Below are positions 46,112 through 58,017 of a DNA stretch of 64,000 nt, piece by piece. Under the pieces are notes generated by a model that ran no database searches, was not told where the DNA came from, and saw nothing but the letters and a program-made list of their open reading frames with translations. This DNA is from Helianthus annuus (Eukaryota; Streptophyta; Magnoliopsida; Asterales; Asteraceae). The stretch covers positions 82,898,079 through 82,962,078 of the forward strand of contig NC_035433.2 in the NCBI RefSeq assembly GCF_002127325.2, read 5' to 3'. How positions within the stretch are numbered: position 1 is the stretch's first letter; every line of letters starts with the position of its first letter. Made by a program: the position numbers and the translations under genes.

Positions 46112-47698
46112 ATGGCAATGATATTTGATGAACAAGAAAATTATTATTTTGAGAATTTTAATAATTGGAATCGAGGATTTATAGATGAGAGTTATAGAAA
46201 TGTGAAAAAGGATGTTTGGTTCAAAAGGTTTAAATATTTTGTATGTTTGAAAAATGAAACATTGGAAGATCTAGAAAACCGATATGGAGTCTTACTTGGT
46301 TACTTAAAAAATCATGAGATCTTTTTATCATATACTGAAAAGATAGAAAAGTTTGCAGATGCATTACCTATTGAATGGAGTGATTGTTTGAAAAATTTAA
46401 AAAAGGACTCAAACTTTTCGAAGTTACATCTAAAAGGATTCATCAGCAAACTTAAAACTCATGAATTTGAAAATGGAAAGAAAAGGAAAGAATTGATAAA
46501 AGTTTTGGAAACTCATTTAGTGGATATGAGTTTAGATGTGATTAATGAGATGAACAAAAGGATTGTTGAATGCATTAGAGAAAAATATGTTATGAAGTAC
46601 GATATGAAAAGGGGTTGTTATATTGATGAGAATGCAAATCCTCTTGATTTCGTTGAAATCTTTTGTGCAGGTACATTCAGGGCAAAGGAAGAAGAAGCTT
46701 CAAAACTTGAAGAATCTGTAGAGTTTGGATCCTCAAGTTTTGAATCAGTATGCACCAAGTGTGACAACTTTAAGACTGACAATGACAAACTCTTGAAGGA
46801 TGCGGAAAGTTTGACATTGGAAGTCAAGAAGTTGAAAGATGAGAAGCAAGCTGATATTAAACAGATTCTTATGTTTCAGGAAATTTGTGAGAAACTGAAA
46901 GTTGAAAATGACAAACTATTAACTAATTTGAACAGTTTGACATCAGAAAACAAGAAATTGAAAGAAAATGGAAAATTCTATGAAGATAAAATCAAAACTT
47001 TTGAAAATGAAAAATTAAAAATGGAAAAAGAATTTCAAAGTCAAATAAAAATTCTTGAAGATGGGAGAAATGTTTTTAGTCAAAACAACATCGAAAAGCA
47101 AAAAATGATAAATTCCCATCTTCAGAAAATTATTAGACTTGAAAAAGAAGGTGAATGTGCTCGAAAGAAAATCAAAGAGTTAGAAGAAAAGGATGAAAGC
47201 AAAAAGAAATCTTTAGAAAATGAAGATTTCTGGATAAAGCTTGAGAACAAGAACTTGAAAGCAAATGAAACAAAATTTCAAGAACAGATAAAAGTTTTGG
47301 AAAATGAAAAATCTGTTCTTGAAAACTTGAAAATAGAAAATGAAAAAACAATCAAGTCTCATTCTGATAGAATATTTCAGCTTGAAAAAGAAGCTGAGAA
47401 TTCGAAAGCTAAAATTAATGAGCTTGAAAAGAAATTGAAAGGTTTTGTGACATCATCTGAGTTTTTGAATCTCCCCTGTCCAAAACCGGTCAATTCAGTT
47501 CCAATAAGTGACGATGTCACAAATTTTGACAAAGTCAAAATTGAAGATTGTGATGAGAAATCTGATGATGAAAATGAAAAAATTGAAAAACAAAAATTGT
47601 TTTTGAAATTAAAAGAAAAATTTCAGAAAATTGTTCTACAATCGACTGAAAAGGGAGAATGCTCTAAGCAAAAACCTTTGAAGAAGAAAGTGGAATAG
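46112..47698 (+). CDS. gag: Copia gag protein, main body
   Basis: The frame opens at 46067; the Met at 46112 (MAMIFDEQENYYFENFNNWN) is the likely start because it follows the motif array and opens the conserved part. Residues about 20-170 form the Copia gag domain (VWFKRFKYFVCLKNETLEDL, FADALPIEWSDCL, KLKTHEFE). From about 220 to 470 there is a very long Lys/Glu-rich coiled coil. The frame ends in TAG (47696-47698); the same frame continues beyond it into the zinc-knuckle part. Gag builds the cytoplasmic particle. This long-coiled-coil type is known from Copia elements in several plants. Confidence 0.82.
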   Translation: MAMIFDEQENYYFENFNNWNRGFIDESYRNVKKDVWFKRFKYFVCLKNETLEDLENRYGVLLGYLKNHEIFLSYTEKIEKFADALPIEWSDCLKNLKKDSNFSKLHLKGFISKLKTHEFENGKKRKELIKVLETHLVDMSLDVINEMNKRIVECIREKYVMKYDMKRGCYIDENANPLDFVEIFCAGTFRAKEEEASKLEESVEFGSSSFESVCTKCDNFKTDNDKLLKDAESLTLEVKKLKDEKQADIKQILMFQEICEKLKVENDKLLTNLNSLTSENKKLKENGKFYEDKIKTFENEKLKMEKEFQSQIKILEDGRNVFSQNNIEKQKMINSHLQKIIRLEKEGECARKKIKELEEKDESKKKSLENEDFWIKLENKNLKANETKFQEQIKVLENEKSVLENLKIENEKTIKSHSDRIFQLEKEAENSKAKINELEKKLKGFVTSSEFLNLPCPKPVNSVPISDDVTNFDKVKIEDCDEKSDDENEKIEKQKLFLKLKEKFQKIVLQSTEKGECSKQKPLKKKVE

Positions 47699-48689
47699 AA
47701 ACAAAAAGATAAAAATTTGAAAAATGTACAAAAAGAAAATAACAGCTCATCAGATCGATCATCCAATCAAAATCAAAAATTACAAAAAGTAAAAAATGAC
47801 AATTCAAAAATTGTTGGCAATAAGTGGTGCAGGTCGGACCACAGTACTCAAAAGTCAAATCCAGCTTACAAGAGGAATGATGACTACCACAAAGCCAAAC
47901 AATGCTATGATCTGAGCGTTTGGTGTGAAGGTGGTACATGGTACGATAACAGAGTGTGTTACCAATGCGGTTATCAAGGACACATTGCTGTTAACTGCCA
48001 AAGTTGGAATTATGAGACTAGAAGATGCTTTAACTGCAACATCAGAGGTCACACTGCCAGAGATTGCCCAAGGAGATCGAATGACAGATTGAGGGCTAAG
48101 TCTCAAAAATTGGCAAAGATTCCAGTCAATGTCAAGCCCCATGAACAGAAGGTTCTAAAACCTAAAGTTCAAGAACAGACAATTCAAGAAAAGAAAGTTA
48201 AACTTTCACAGGGGCAGAAAGACAGACTGAGGAAGAAGAGGAAGAAGGCGAGAGAGTATCTCGAGAAGATCTTGTCCTCGGGTTCATCCGTTGGTAAGAA
48301 TAAGAGTTCTGATGAATCGACTCTCTCGATGAAGACGAATTCATCAGATACAAATCTGAGGACAGAAGAGAAAGGAATTTTGAAGAAAGACAAAGTTGTT
48401 AATCAGAAGATTAACAAAACAAAGAAAAGTGAAATTTTCACTTCTTGGCGATGAATCTGTTTCTGTGAAAACAAAGGAGCCACATGTCGGCGATGAATCT
48501 GACTCATCAAAGTCAGACAAGCCACATTCAGGCAATGAATCTGGTGTGGTAAAGCCAGAAGAGCCATGTGTTGAGGTAAAAGTTGAGAATTCTGATTTAA
48601 CAATGGATAATGCAAACTTTCCACCATTGTTGAACAAGAATTCGAAATCACCCAAGGACCGTCAGGCTTGGGTGAATCTGTTTAAATAG
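47699..48689 (+). pseudogene. Copia gag C-terminal part with two zinc knuckles
   Basis: This continues in frame after the TAG at 47696, up to 48454, with two CCHC knuckles: CYQCGYQGHIAVNC and CFNCNIRGHTARDC (about 47958-48070). A basic region follows (QKDRLRKKRKKAREYLEK). A frameshift near 48430 moves the reading to the frame ending at 48689 (KPHSGNES, ANFPPLLNKN, RQAWVNLFK). One nonsense codon and one frameshift therefore separate this from the gag body. Confidence 0.8.
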
Positions 48690-49356
48690 AAAACCTGACT
48701 TGCCGGAGTTCCCAGGTTGGTAAGCGTGGAACATGAATCGGCAAATTTCTTAAAACAATGTGATGATAAAACCCCGAGTTTATGAAATGACACACAAAAC
48801 TAATTTTCCGGAAAAACCATTTTGATTAAAACAAAGTTAAGTGTTTTGAAATCATAATGGGAAATAGTTTGTTGTCAGGGGGAGTTCTGATTGTTTACGC
48901 CAAGTGGATGGAGAATTGAAGCAATTCTCGTCAAGTTGTCATTTTACCTTGTACAGTTTATTGTTTTCAAATTTTCTCAGAAAATCAAAACTGAAATATA
49001 TTTTAATTTTAGGGGGAGAAAAATTTAAAAAAAAATTAGAAAATTTGAAAATGTCAAAAACATTGAAAAAATCAAAAATTAGTTTTGTTGAGACAAAAGG
49101 AAATGATAGTACATCAGTTAGACTATCACAGCATGCTAAAGAAATGAAATGTAAAATGTGATAAACAGTCTCACTAAAAATGTGACGATAGGCTCAGCTA
49201 GACTAGTAGATTTGCGATAACGATACAAACTTAAATGAAAAAGCCTAGTTCTAGTGGGAAACATGATTGAAAGCATAGTACTTAGTTTTGTCCTTCTTGA
49301 TTGTGTGCCTACTCAGTAATCGCTGAATGCCAGAAAGACATAAAACAGGTTAAGTT
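48690..49356 (+). other. 3' stretch of the Copia element
   Basis: No open frame with similarity. Two AGGGGGAG motifs (about 48878-48886 and 49011-49018) look like polypurine tracts, but no LTR follows either. The last five bases, AAGTT (49352-49356), should be the left target duplication of the Athila element; its partner is outside the window. Confidence 0.55.
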
Positions 49357-50456
49357 TGTGATGTGCGGGTGTAAACACGTCATATTATGTATAGTTTGTG
49401 TCGGTTTTAAGCGTTGGAGTGTGTTTATTCATAGTAATTTGTGTACTTATTGGTTGTCGGGTTTTACAGGCTTAACAGCGCTTAAATGCTGTACAATGAT
49501 CATACAAGCTGGAAAACGGGTGTTACAAGGCAATACGGGGCGAGAAAGCAGTTATGCTGGAAACCATGCTCCCTCGCGCCACGCGAGGGAGGCTATGTGA
49601 TGTGTCGCGTGGCGCGACAGATAGAAGTCAACGATTGGTCAGAATATGCTCCTTCGCGCCACGCGAGGGAGTGACGAGATTCTGTAGCGTGGCGCGAAAG
49701 TGTTACAGCGTGGAAACTTGTGTTTTTTAACCTAGTTCGAAGAAAACAGGAGGGGAATCATTACGCAGCCGCCGAGGGACGATTGGGAGCACTTTTGGGC
49801 GATTACTTTCCATCATCTTCCATCTTCCAAGCAACTGGTTCATGTTCAATCAATTTCTAACAAATCCTGAAGCAACGATGACCATGATGCGCGGCTAATT
49901 CTCTTATAACTTCTACTCGGATGAACTTTTACATTGTTTGGCATTAATTCTTGTTTGCGGATTCGTATAACTGGTACAGCTTGACCACTCGTGTTGGATT
50001 CTTGGTAAACGTTTATTGTGTTTGAATTATTTGTCATTTATTAAGCGTATTGGCAACTTCCTTGCGTTGTTAGCGGGTTAGTAAATCGGTGGGTAGTTGA
50101 TACAATTAAACGGGTTATTAGGTTGCATAGTGAATCTTAAAAACTATCCTTGATAACTAATCAGATTCATTAATTTCGAGGCCATGTCTATGTGGTGTTT
50201 TGAATCGGTAAACAGGTTTTGATGTTAAACGGGTAATTGGGATTCCGGGTAGAGGTTATTCTTTCTCGTATTGATTACAACTCTCTTAATTAGTTCCTTA
50301 GCTTTTACAATTAAATTCATCAAAACCCCAATCTAGATAATTTAGTTCTTGGTTAAAACGTGACACTGACCACAGATTCCCCGTGGATACGATACCCTAC
50401 TTACGCTATCTACGTAGCTTATTTAGGTTTTTGATTGACCCTTACGACAGTCATCA
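49357..50456 (+). repeat. 5' LTR of the Athila element (1100 bp)
   Basis: It starts TGTGATGTGCGGG and ends CAGTCATCA three bases before the primer site. It contains four CG-rich hairpin motifs between 49569 and 49700. No TATA box is assigned with confidence. Confidence 0.92.
49569..49700. repeat. CG-rich hairpin motifs with TCGCGCCACGCGA core
   Basis: A perfect hairpin lies at 49569-49591 (10-bp stem CTCCCTCGCG, loop CCA). An inverted copy is at 49603-49619 (stem TGTCGCG, loop TGG). A third at 49649-49671 has one stem mismatch, and a fourth, partial inverted copy (GCGTGGCGCGA) is at about 49687-49697. Orientation alternates. The same set is in the right LTR from 63518, and two more copies lie at 59395-59407 and 59424-59438. 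Confidence 0.9.
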
Positions 50457-50459
50457 AAA

Positions 50460-50477
50460 TGGCGCCGCTGCCGGGGA
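50460..50477 (+). other. Primer-binding site, tRNA-Asp type
   Basis: TGGCGCCGCTGCCGGGGA matches the Athila primer site (usual form TGGCGCCGTTGCCGGGGA) apart from one base. Confidence 0.92.
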
Positions 50478-50632
50478 ATTCGTGCGCTTAGTGTTAGTTT
50501 AGTAGTAGTCGTTTCTTTTATTGTTTTTGAAAAAATCATAAAAACCCAAAAATATTTCTTTTTGTTTAGTTTTGTCTTGTTCGGTATTACGCTTTGTTTT
50601 CTTGTTTACTTGTGTGCAGGTGATCTTTTTGC

Positions 50633-52935
50633 ATGCATACTCGGTTTTCAGGAAGATCTTCTCCGCTCTTGTTTGATCCCGAAATTGAAAAGACCGCACG
50701 CCAAAATCTGCTTCTTCGTTCAGCCTTGAAGGGAAAAGCAGTTCAAACCACCATGAATCCTTCAGAAAACCAATCCACCCCACAACAGCAAACACCACAA
50801 CAAACATCAACTACTGAATTGCCACCAATGCCACCGCCTCCATTTACATCTGAACCACAACAACAGACCACACCCATTGCACCATCATCAAGCACAACCA
50901 CCCAACCAACCTCTGCTCCAACTGGAGAATTTCATTTTATTGGTGGACCACTTTACTCTCTAGAAAGCCGATTACCACCACAGCCCGATCCCTTACGGAC
51001 CGTGAATCAACCAAATCTTGTGCCACACCCGAACCGGTCGGGTGCTATGTTTGAGCAAGTGGATAATAGGGCGAGAACAGAGACATGGGATGATGGATAT
51101 GGAGACGAGGAGTGGGGGATAAATGAGGGGTATATGGGTATCCAGGTGGGTTTCAACATCAGGCACTTAATCGTAATCAGCCGTTGTATCAGCAACAGAG
51201 ACAGCCACGGGGAGTAGACGCTTATCAGACCCCGCCACAGGTTCATAGGGCACCGATTGCACCTCGCCAAAGACAAAGAGATCCTTGATTTCCGGATCCC
51301 AATATTCAAGGAGTTGAAAGCCACTTTAGGCCGCACATTGCTGAGCATGCATCCCCGATAGTGATGCCAGTAGCACCGGGTAATGTGGAACGTTCGTTTG
51401 AAGCAAAACCACATATTCTGAACATGCTACCTACCTTTCACGGGAAAGGTACTGAGGAGCCATATTCACACATAGCAGATTTTGAGGCAGTTTGTGGTAT
51501 GATTGCTGGACACGGTTTCACGCCAGATCAGGTTAAGTTGGTATTGTTTCAGTTTTCATTAAAGGATGCTGCGAGGGATTGGTTTACATCGTTGCCATAT
51601 GCTAGCATTTATACATGGCAAGAGCTGCAGCAACAAATTTTGGATGAGTACTATACCCCGTAAAGAACTAAAACGGGGAGATTAGCAATTAGAGAGTTCC
51701 AGCAACTACCGGGTGAGCTTCTTTACGAGGCTTGGAAACGGTTCAATAAATTGATCAGTAACTGTCCTCACCACGGTATTCAAAGATGGGAGTTGATTAC
51801 TGCATTCCACGATGGGATTTCAAATGAGGACAGACGGGATATTAAGGCTATTACTGGAGGTACCTTTTTGAAAAATCATGTGGATGTAGATTGGGATTAC
51901 TTGGATATTGTTGCAGCAGATTCAAAGAGGCAAGCACAGTCGGATAGGAATAAAAAGTATCCAATTGTGGCACCATCAAGTGCGGGAGCTTCTAATGCAA
52001 GGGTTGCTCAGCTAGAGAGAGAAAAGGAGGCATTGGAACGCCAGTTAGCGAAATTTCGAGGTTTGGGCGAATGGGATGCAGTGCATGCGGCGCAAACCTT
52101 TCCGGTTTGTGATTCATGTGGAGATTTGGGACATACGTTGGATGCATGCCCGGGTCAGTTTGTAGCGGCTGAGGAGGACGTGAACATGGTTTATGGAGAG
52201 CAAAGGAATTATGATATGAATTCAAACACATATCATCCAGGTTTGCGTAATCATCCAAACTTTCGGTACAGTAACACTAATCAATTGAATCCTCATTTTC
52301 AGGTACCGAATCAAGGAAGCCAGCCGTATCAGAACCGTCAATCGAATTATAATCAGAATTACCCTCAAGGAAATTACAACAAGGGTAACCAAAGAAGTTA
52401 TCAGCAACAACAGGAGCAGGGCAAGGCAAATACTTCAAACGAGGAGGTTTCCAATCGGGAGATTATGGAAATGTTGAAGCAAATGAAAAAAGACCAAGAA
52501 GTGCAAGCTAAATCTCATCAAGCATTGGAAAAGCAAGTCGCCCAACTGGCGACCGAGATGGCACAAGGGAGAAATGATTCGAGTCGATTGCCTAGTGATA
52601 CCAAGAAGAATCCACAGCATCAAGGGAGTTCGTCTAACGCCAGAATTAATCAGGTAAGTATTCTTCGTTCTGGGAAAGTTTATGATAATCAGGTTGGGAC
52701 TCCTCCACAGTTGGTTGAAGGTGTTGTGGAGGAAGTTGATGAGGAAAACGAGTCCGATGCGGAGCCGGGACCTATTAGCCCTAAAAAGAATAAAAAAGAA
52801 AATCTCGAAAATAATAGGGTGATAGATACTGAACCGGGTGACAAAAAGGAGAAGGGTATGGAGGGTAATACCGTACCATTTCCTAAGGCTTTAATTAATC
52901 CCGAAACAAAAGTTGTTAATAAACGGGGCCCATAA
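50633..52935 (+). pseudogene. gag: Athila gag, frameshifted and with stops
   Basis: The first part (50633-51217) starts MHTRFSGRSSPLLFDPEIEK, then a Pro/Gln-rich stretch. After a frameshift near 51135-51150 and a TGA at about 51286, the gag domain is open at 51361-51663 (LPTFHGKGTEEPYSHIADFE, LKDAARDWFTSLP), is cut by TAA (51661) and continues in frame (RLAIREFQQLPGELLYEAWK, CPHHGIQRWELITAFHDGI). The zinc knuckle is CDSCGDLGHTLDAC, near residue 130 of the frame from 51751. The next stop is TAA at 52933. The gag would form particles in the cytoplasm. Confidence 0.88.
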
Positions 52936-54204
52936 CAGGATGAGATGTGGGAAGTTTTTAAACAGGTGAAAATTAATCTCCCGTTATTAGACGCAATCAA
53001 GCAGGTTCCGGCATATGCAAAATATTTGAAAGAGCTTTGCACCCAAAAACGGCACAACAAATTTCCGAAAAAGATAGCTTTGACTGAAAAAGTTAGTGCC
53101 GTTTTGTCGGGTGATCTTCCACCAAAGCTCCGAGATCCAGGTGCTCCTCTAATCCCCATTCAAGTGGGTGAATTTAAGATGAGTCGAGCCTTGCTGGATT
53201 TGGGAGCAAGTGTCAGCATCTTACCGGGAAGTTTATACCATCAATACGACTTCGGACCATTGAAACAAGCCGACACCACCGTGGTGTTGGCCGACTTGAC
53301 GTTAAAACTACCCCGGGGGATCTTACGTGATGTCATTGTCAAAGTTGACGAGTTTTATTACCCGGTTGACTTTTTGGTTTTAGACTACGTGCAAATTGAA
53401 AATACTAAACAACCTAATGTCATACTTGGTAGACCATTTTTACCAACCGCTAATGCACTAATCGATTGTAGAAATGGTACGGTTGACATCACGTTTGGAA
53501 ATCGTAAGGTCCGATTAAATGCTTTTGCCCGTGCATCTGATTCTCTAGTCAATGATGAATGCTTCATGGCGGACATTATTGACGGGTGTTATCCTCACGA
53601 AAGTGGGGAATGCATTATAGAGACGTGTTTTGTTTGTGACAGGGATTTGGCAGAAATAGAGGTGGAATTGGAATACGCGGAAGAAGAGTTGGAGGTGATG
53701 GCTGTTAAGGAATTGAAGCCGACTTGGACACATCAAGTCGAGAATTTACCGGATCATATTGACACTCAATTGAAGCCATCACTTGAGTCACCTCCACAAG
53801 TCGAGTTAAAGACATTGCCAAAGCATTTGAAGTATGCTTTTGTGGGCGACAACAACACCCTACCGGTAATTATCGCTTCCAATTTATCACCTGAACAAGA
53901 AAAAGCTTTAATGGAAGTGTTAATAGCCAACCGGGCCGCAATTGGGTGGACAATCGCTGATCTCAAGGGGATTAGTCCATCCATTGTTATGCATAAGATC
54001 ATCACTGAGGAGGAAGCAAAACCGGCTCGAGATGCTCAACGAAGACTGAACCCAAACATGTGGGAAATTGTGAAAAAGGAAGTCTTAAAGTGGTTGGATG
54101 CAGGGATCATCTATCCCATATCGGACAGTACTTGGGTGAGTCCGACACAGACGGTGCCTAAAAAGGCGGGCATCTAGATTGTTACAGGTGAAGACGGTAA
54201 GGAA
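52936..54204 (+). pseudogene. Athila protease and linker to RT
   Basis: The open frame 52945-54177 carries the retropepsin: ALLDLGASVSILPGSLYHQY, with the Athila/Tat variant DLGAS at about 53197-53211, then NVILGRPFLPTANALIDCRN. It continues to the start of RT (RRLNPNMWEIVKKEVLKWLD, ISDSTWVSPTQTVPKKAGI). TAG at 54175-54177 stops it, where CAG is the likely original codon; the same frame goes on at once with the RT. Confidence 0.88.
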
Positions 54205-55863
54205 GTGGCCACCCGGCCGGTAACCGGGTGGAGAATTTGCATAGATTATAGAAAGTTGAATGCTGCAACTTCAAAGGATCACTTCCCACTTCCTTTTATT
54301 GATCAGATTGTGGAAAAGCTCGCAGGTCAGAAATTTTACTGTTTTCTTGATGGTTATTCAGGCTATAATCAGATTGCTATTCATCCTGATGATCAACAAA
54401 AGACTACGTTTACCTGTCCTTACGGTACTTTTGCGTTTAGGCGAATGCCGTTTGGACTGTGTAATGCCCCGGCCACCTTCCAAAGGTGTATGATGAGTAT
54501 CTTTTCAGATATGGTTGGGGAGTCCTTGGAAATTTTTATGGATGATTTTTCAATCTTTGGCACATCTTTTGAGGCCTGTTTGGAACAATTATCACGAGTG
54601 CTAAAAAGATGTGTTGAAACAAACCTGGTATTAAGTTGGGAAAAGAGCCATTTTATGGTTCAGAAAGGCATCGTGTTGGGACACGTTGTCTCGAGTAAGG
54701 GGATTGAAGTGGACCACGCCAAAATTCAAGTAATTTCAACCTTACCACCACCCACAAGTGTCAAAGGCGTCCGTTCCTTTCTTGGACACGCCGGTTTTTA
54801 CAGACGGTTCATTAAAAACTTTTCAGTTATCACTAAACCGTTGTGTAATCTTTTGTTAAAAGATGCCCCATTTGTTTTTGACAAGCATTGTAAAAGATCT
54901 TTTGAGACACTAAAACAAAAGTTAGTTGAAGCACCCATCCTACAATCCCCTGATTGGTCACTTCCCTTTGAAATAATGTGCGATGCTAGTGACTATGCAG
55001 TAGGTGCAGTTTTGGGACAGAGAGTTGACAAGAAACCGGTGGCAATCTATTATGCGAGCAAGACTCTCGCGGATGCTCAGTTGAATTACACAACCACGGA
55101 AAAGGAGCTGCTTGCTGTTGTCTATGCTTTAGACAAGTTTAGACCTTATATTTGTGGTAGTAAAGTAATTGTGTTTTCTGATCACTCTGCAATTAGGTAT
55201 CTTATGGAGAAAAAAGACGCAAAGCCAAGGCTTATCAGATGGATCCTTTTATTGCAAGAATTCGATTTGGAAATACGAGATAAGAAGGGAAGCGAAAACG
55301 TGGTGGCAGACCATCTGTCACGAGTGGTGAATGAGATTGAAGGACCTGAACATGACATTCTAGAAACTTTTCCAGATGAGCATTTACTTACTATTGATAC
55401 TCAACCATGGTTTGCTAACTTTGCTAATTATGCTCATTCAGGTATCATTCCGGACCATTGGTCGAGATCTAGGAAGGCGCACTTTCTTTCACAAGCAAAG
55501 CAGTATATATGGGATGAACCGGATCTGTTTAAAGTTGGAGCTGACCAGATTATCCGGAAGTGTGTTGAGGATGAAGAAATTCCATCAGTTCTGTCATTGG
55601 TGCACGAGCCCGCATGTGGTGGACATTTCAGTGGACAGAAAACGGCACGAAAAGTGCTATCGTGTGGGCTATATTGGCCTACGGTCTTTAGGGATTCGTT
55701 TGAATACGCTAAGAATTGTTTACGATGTCAACAGATGGGTAGCATTTCGAAACGGGATGAGATGCCCATGCAGCCAATCCTCGTTGTCGATATCTTCGAC
55801 GTATGGGGAATTGACTTTATGGGCCCATTCCCGAATTCGTTTGGAAATCTTTACATCTTGGTG
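54205..55863 (+). pseudogene. pol: Athila reverse transcriptase, RNase H and integrase N-terminus
   Basis: An open stretch of over 550 codons. RT motifs: [42 protein letters not shown], and the active site [10 protein letters not shown] (about 54531-54560), which looks intact. RNase [55 protein letters not shown]. The integrase HHCC zinc finger is readable ([17 protein letters not shown] ... CLRCQQMG), and the first catalytic block is [10 protein letters not shown]. The frame is then interrupted by the TRIM at 55864, right after IL-Val. Confidence 0.93.
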
Positions 55864-58017
55864 TGTTAGGTCCAAAAGTTTTATGCTTTATCTTTGTTAC
55901 GTTTATTTGGTTTAGATTAGTTTTGGGCTTGGGCTTAGGCCATGTGGGCCAATGGGTAGTGGCTTCTATATATAGTCCTTATTAGAATATTGTAGTGAGA
56001 GCTTTCCCATTCTTGTAATGAGGTAGCCCCAATAGAGAACCTTGTACCCGACAATCCTATGGGTTGTGTTCAAGGTTCTCGAAGATCGTACCAGACGGTT
56101 CGTTGAAATCGTGTGCGATCTAATCAGCGACACTACGTTATTCAATAATATTTTCTTTTGTTCTTGTCGGTTTGATCTTACTTTCCGCATTCGATCGAAT
56201 CGTTGAGTGATATCACGGGTTATTCGGGACCTACAAGTGGTATCAGAGCCATTGAAGTCTTTCAAAGGCTCGGTTTTGGATATCACACGAAGAACAAGAA
56301 GATATTTTGCAAAGTGAAACAAATTCTCCGGTTCACTTTGAGTTTCGGAGACGTAAAACGGAGAACAGATCTATATGTTATGAGTTGTTTCAGATCTGGG
56401 AATATGTTCTTCATTATTTTGTCAAGAAAACACATAGTTGTGTGTTTTTGTTGAGGTGAGAAAGAGAAGCATGGTAGGGGAAGGATGATACGGAAGAAGT
56501 GACAGTCGTAGGGTTTTGGGCGGCGGTTGGACAACGGAGTGGTGGATTGCGGCTAAAGTGGTGGTGAAGGTCGGAGACGATTACCCTTACAGAGGTCCGA
56601 TGAGGATGTACAGTGGTCTTCAGTGAGAACGGAGGTGGCTATACGTTGAGCCGGAAGGTGTCGGAGGTGAGAAGAGGACGCCGGAGAAGAACAACGACGA
56701 AGGTTGCAGGTTCGTTGGTCGCCGGATTGTTTTGAAGAAGATGATCGGAGTTCGGTGATGGTTCGATGATCGGAGATGTTAAACCGGAGACGAAGAATGA
56801 AGGTTGCAGGTGACCGGAGAGTGATTAACATCGCTGTATTGTTGCTTGCTGATCTTTTTCGAGTCCAGCGATAGTGAACGAAAAAGACGACGAGAAGATG
56901 ATGAATGTTGAATGTTTGAAGATTATGATGACAGTTTGATAATCTCGGATAAAGAACATTAATGATGTGACGCTTGAAGTCTGAAATGATTTTTATGAAT
57001 TTTTAATTTGATGATGTTTGTTGATGTTGTCGGCTGCTGTTAATGATGATCTCAGATACGGTGTTCGTCGGAGAAAGACCAAAAAGGTTGCTGATGTCAT
57101 TGATGATGTCAGCGTGAGGCAAAAGGAATGTTCTCTGGCAGCCGCACATGATGTCAATTCAGAATTCAAAAATCCCTAATTGCTGGGAGCCATTGGATGA
57201 GAATGTTGATCAACGGTCAGAGATTGAGTCCTAGTGTGGAGCCGAATGAAAACTTAAAATGGAAGAAGTCCAGTTGTTGTTGATCCAAGTAATGTGAGCC
57301 CAACAGTTTTGAGCCCAGGTTAGTGTAGTACTGGATCACCTAATGCAAGCCCATATGTGGTAATGTCAATAGGCCAGCTGGTCAAGCTAAGGCCCAAAAT
57401 GTTTTTTTTTTGGGTCTGTATTGAATCTGAAATCCGAGATAACACTTCATTTCGGATTATCACCTTCATCCGATATGCACCTTTCATTTGATCAGACGTC
57501 ATCCGCAATCCATCCGAGATCAAAAATTTTCTTTCATCCGAGATACATTGATGGGCTCGTTTTCTGCTGGGCCTAAAAAGGAGAAGACCCAAGACTAGAG
57601 ATCGTCTAAAACCGTAATAAAGAGAGCATAAAACTAGTGGGAGATTGTTAGGTCCAAAAGTTTTATGCTTTATCTTTATTACGTTTATTTGGTTTAGATT
57701 AGTTTTGGGCTTGGGCTTAGGCCATGTGGGCCAATGGGTAGTGGCTTCTATATATAGTCCTTATTAGAATATTGTAGTGAGAGCTTTCCCATTCTTGTAA
57801 TGAGGTAGCCCCAATAGAGAACCTTGTACCCGACAATCCTACGGGTTGTGTGCAAGGTTCTCGAAGATCGTACCAGACGGTTCGTTGAAATCGTGTGCGA
57901 TCTAATCAGCGACACTACGTTATTCAATAATATTTTCTTTTGTTCTTGTCGGTTTGATCTTACTTTCCGCATTCGATCGAATCGTTGAGTGATATCACGG
58001 GTTATTCGGGACCTACA
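55864..58017 (+). mobile_element. TRIM/LARD-like LTR element (2154 bp) inserted in Athila integrase
   Basis: Two 372-bp LTRs (55864-56235 and 57646-58017; TGTTAGGTCC...GGGACCTACA) are flanked by a perfect 5-bp duplication TGGTG (55859-55863 and 58018-58022). The LTRs differ at three bases. A Copia-type tRNA-Met primer site (AGTGGTATCAGAGCC, 56236-56250) and a short polypurine tract (AGTGGGAGA, about 57636-57644) are present. There is no gag or pol, so it is non-autonomous, probably served by a Copia element. TATATATA lies at about 55968-55975 in the LTR. Confidence 0.95.
56251..57635 (+). other. Non-coding interior of the TRIM-like element
   Basis: 1.4 kb without pol motifs. 56460-56890 is rich in CGGAG/CCGGA words (GGTTGCAGGT..CCGGAG repeated at about 56702 and 56802). 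57420-57550 repeats ATCCGAGAT/TTTCGGAT words. Small frames here show no similarity. Confidence 0.6.

Larger units (their letters stand above)
45132..49356 (+). mobile_element. Copia element internal region, plus strand, gag only, cut by the Athila insertion
   Basis: After the LTR come the primer site (45132-45147), a leader with a second primer-like copy at 45399, the GATTTCGCTC array, gag and a 3' stretch with AGGGGGAG motifs (48878, 49010). No protease, integrase or RT is seen before the Athila LTR begins at 49357. The rest of the element, if any, lies beyond the window. Confidence 0.8.
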
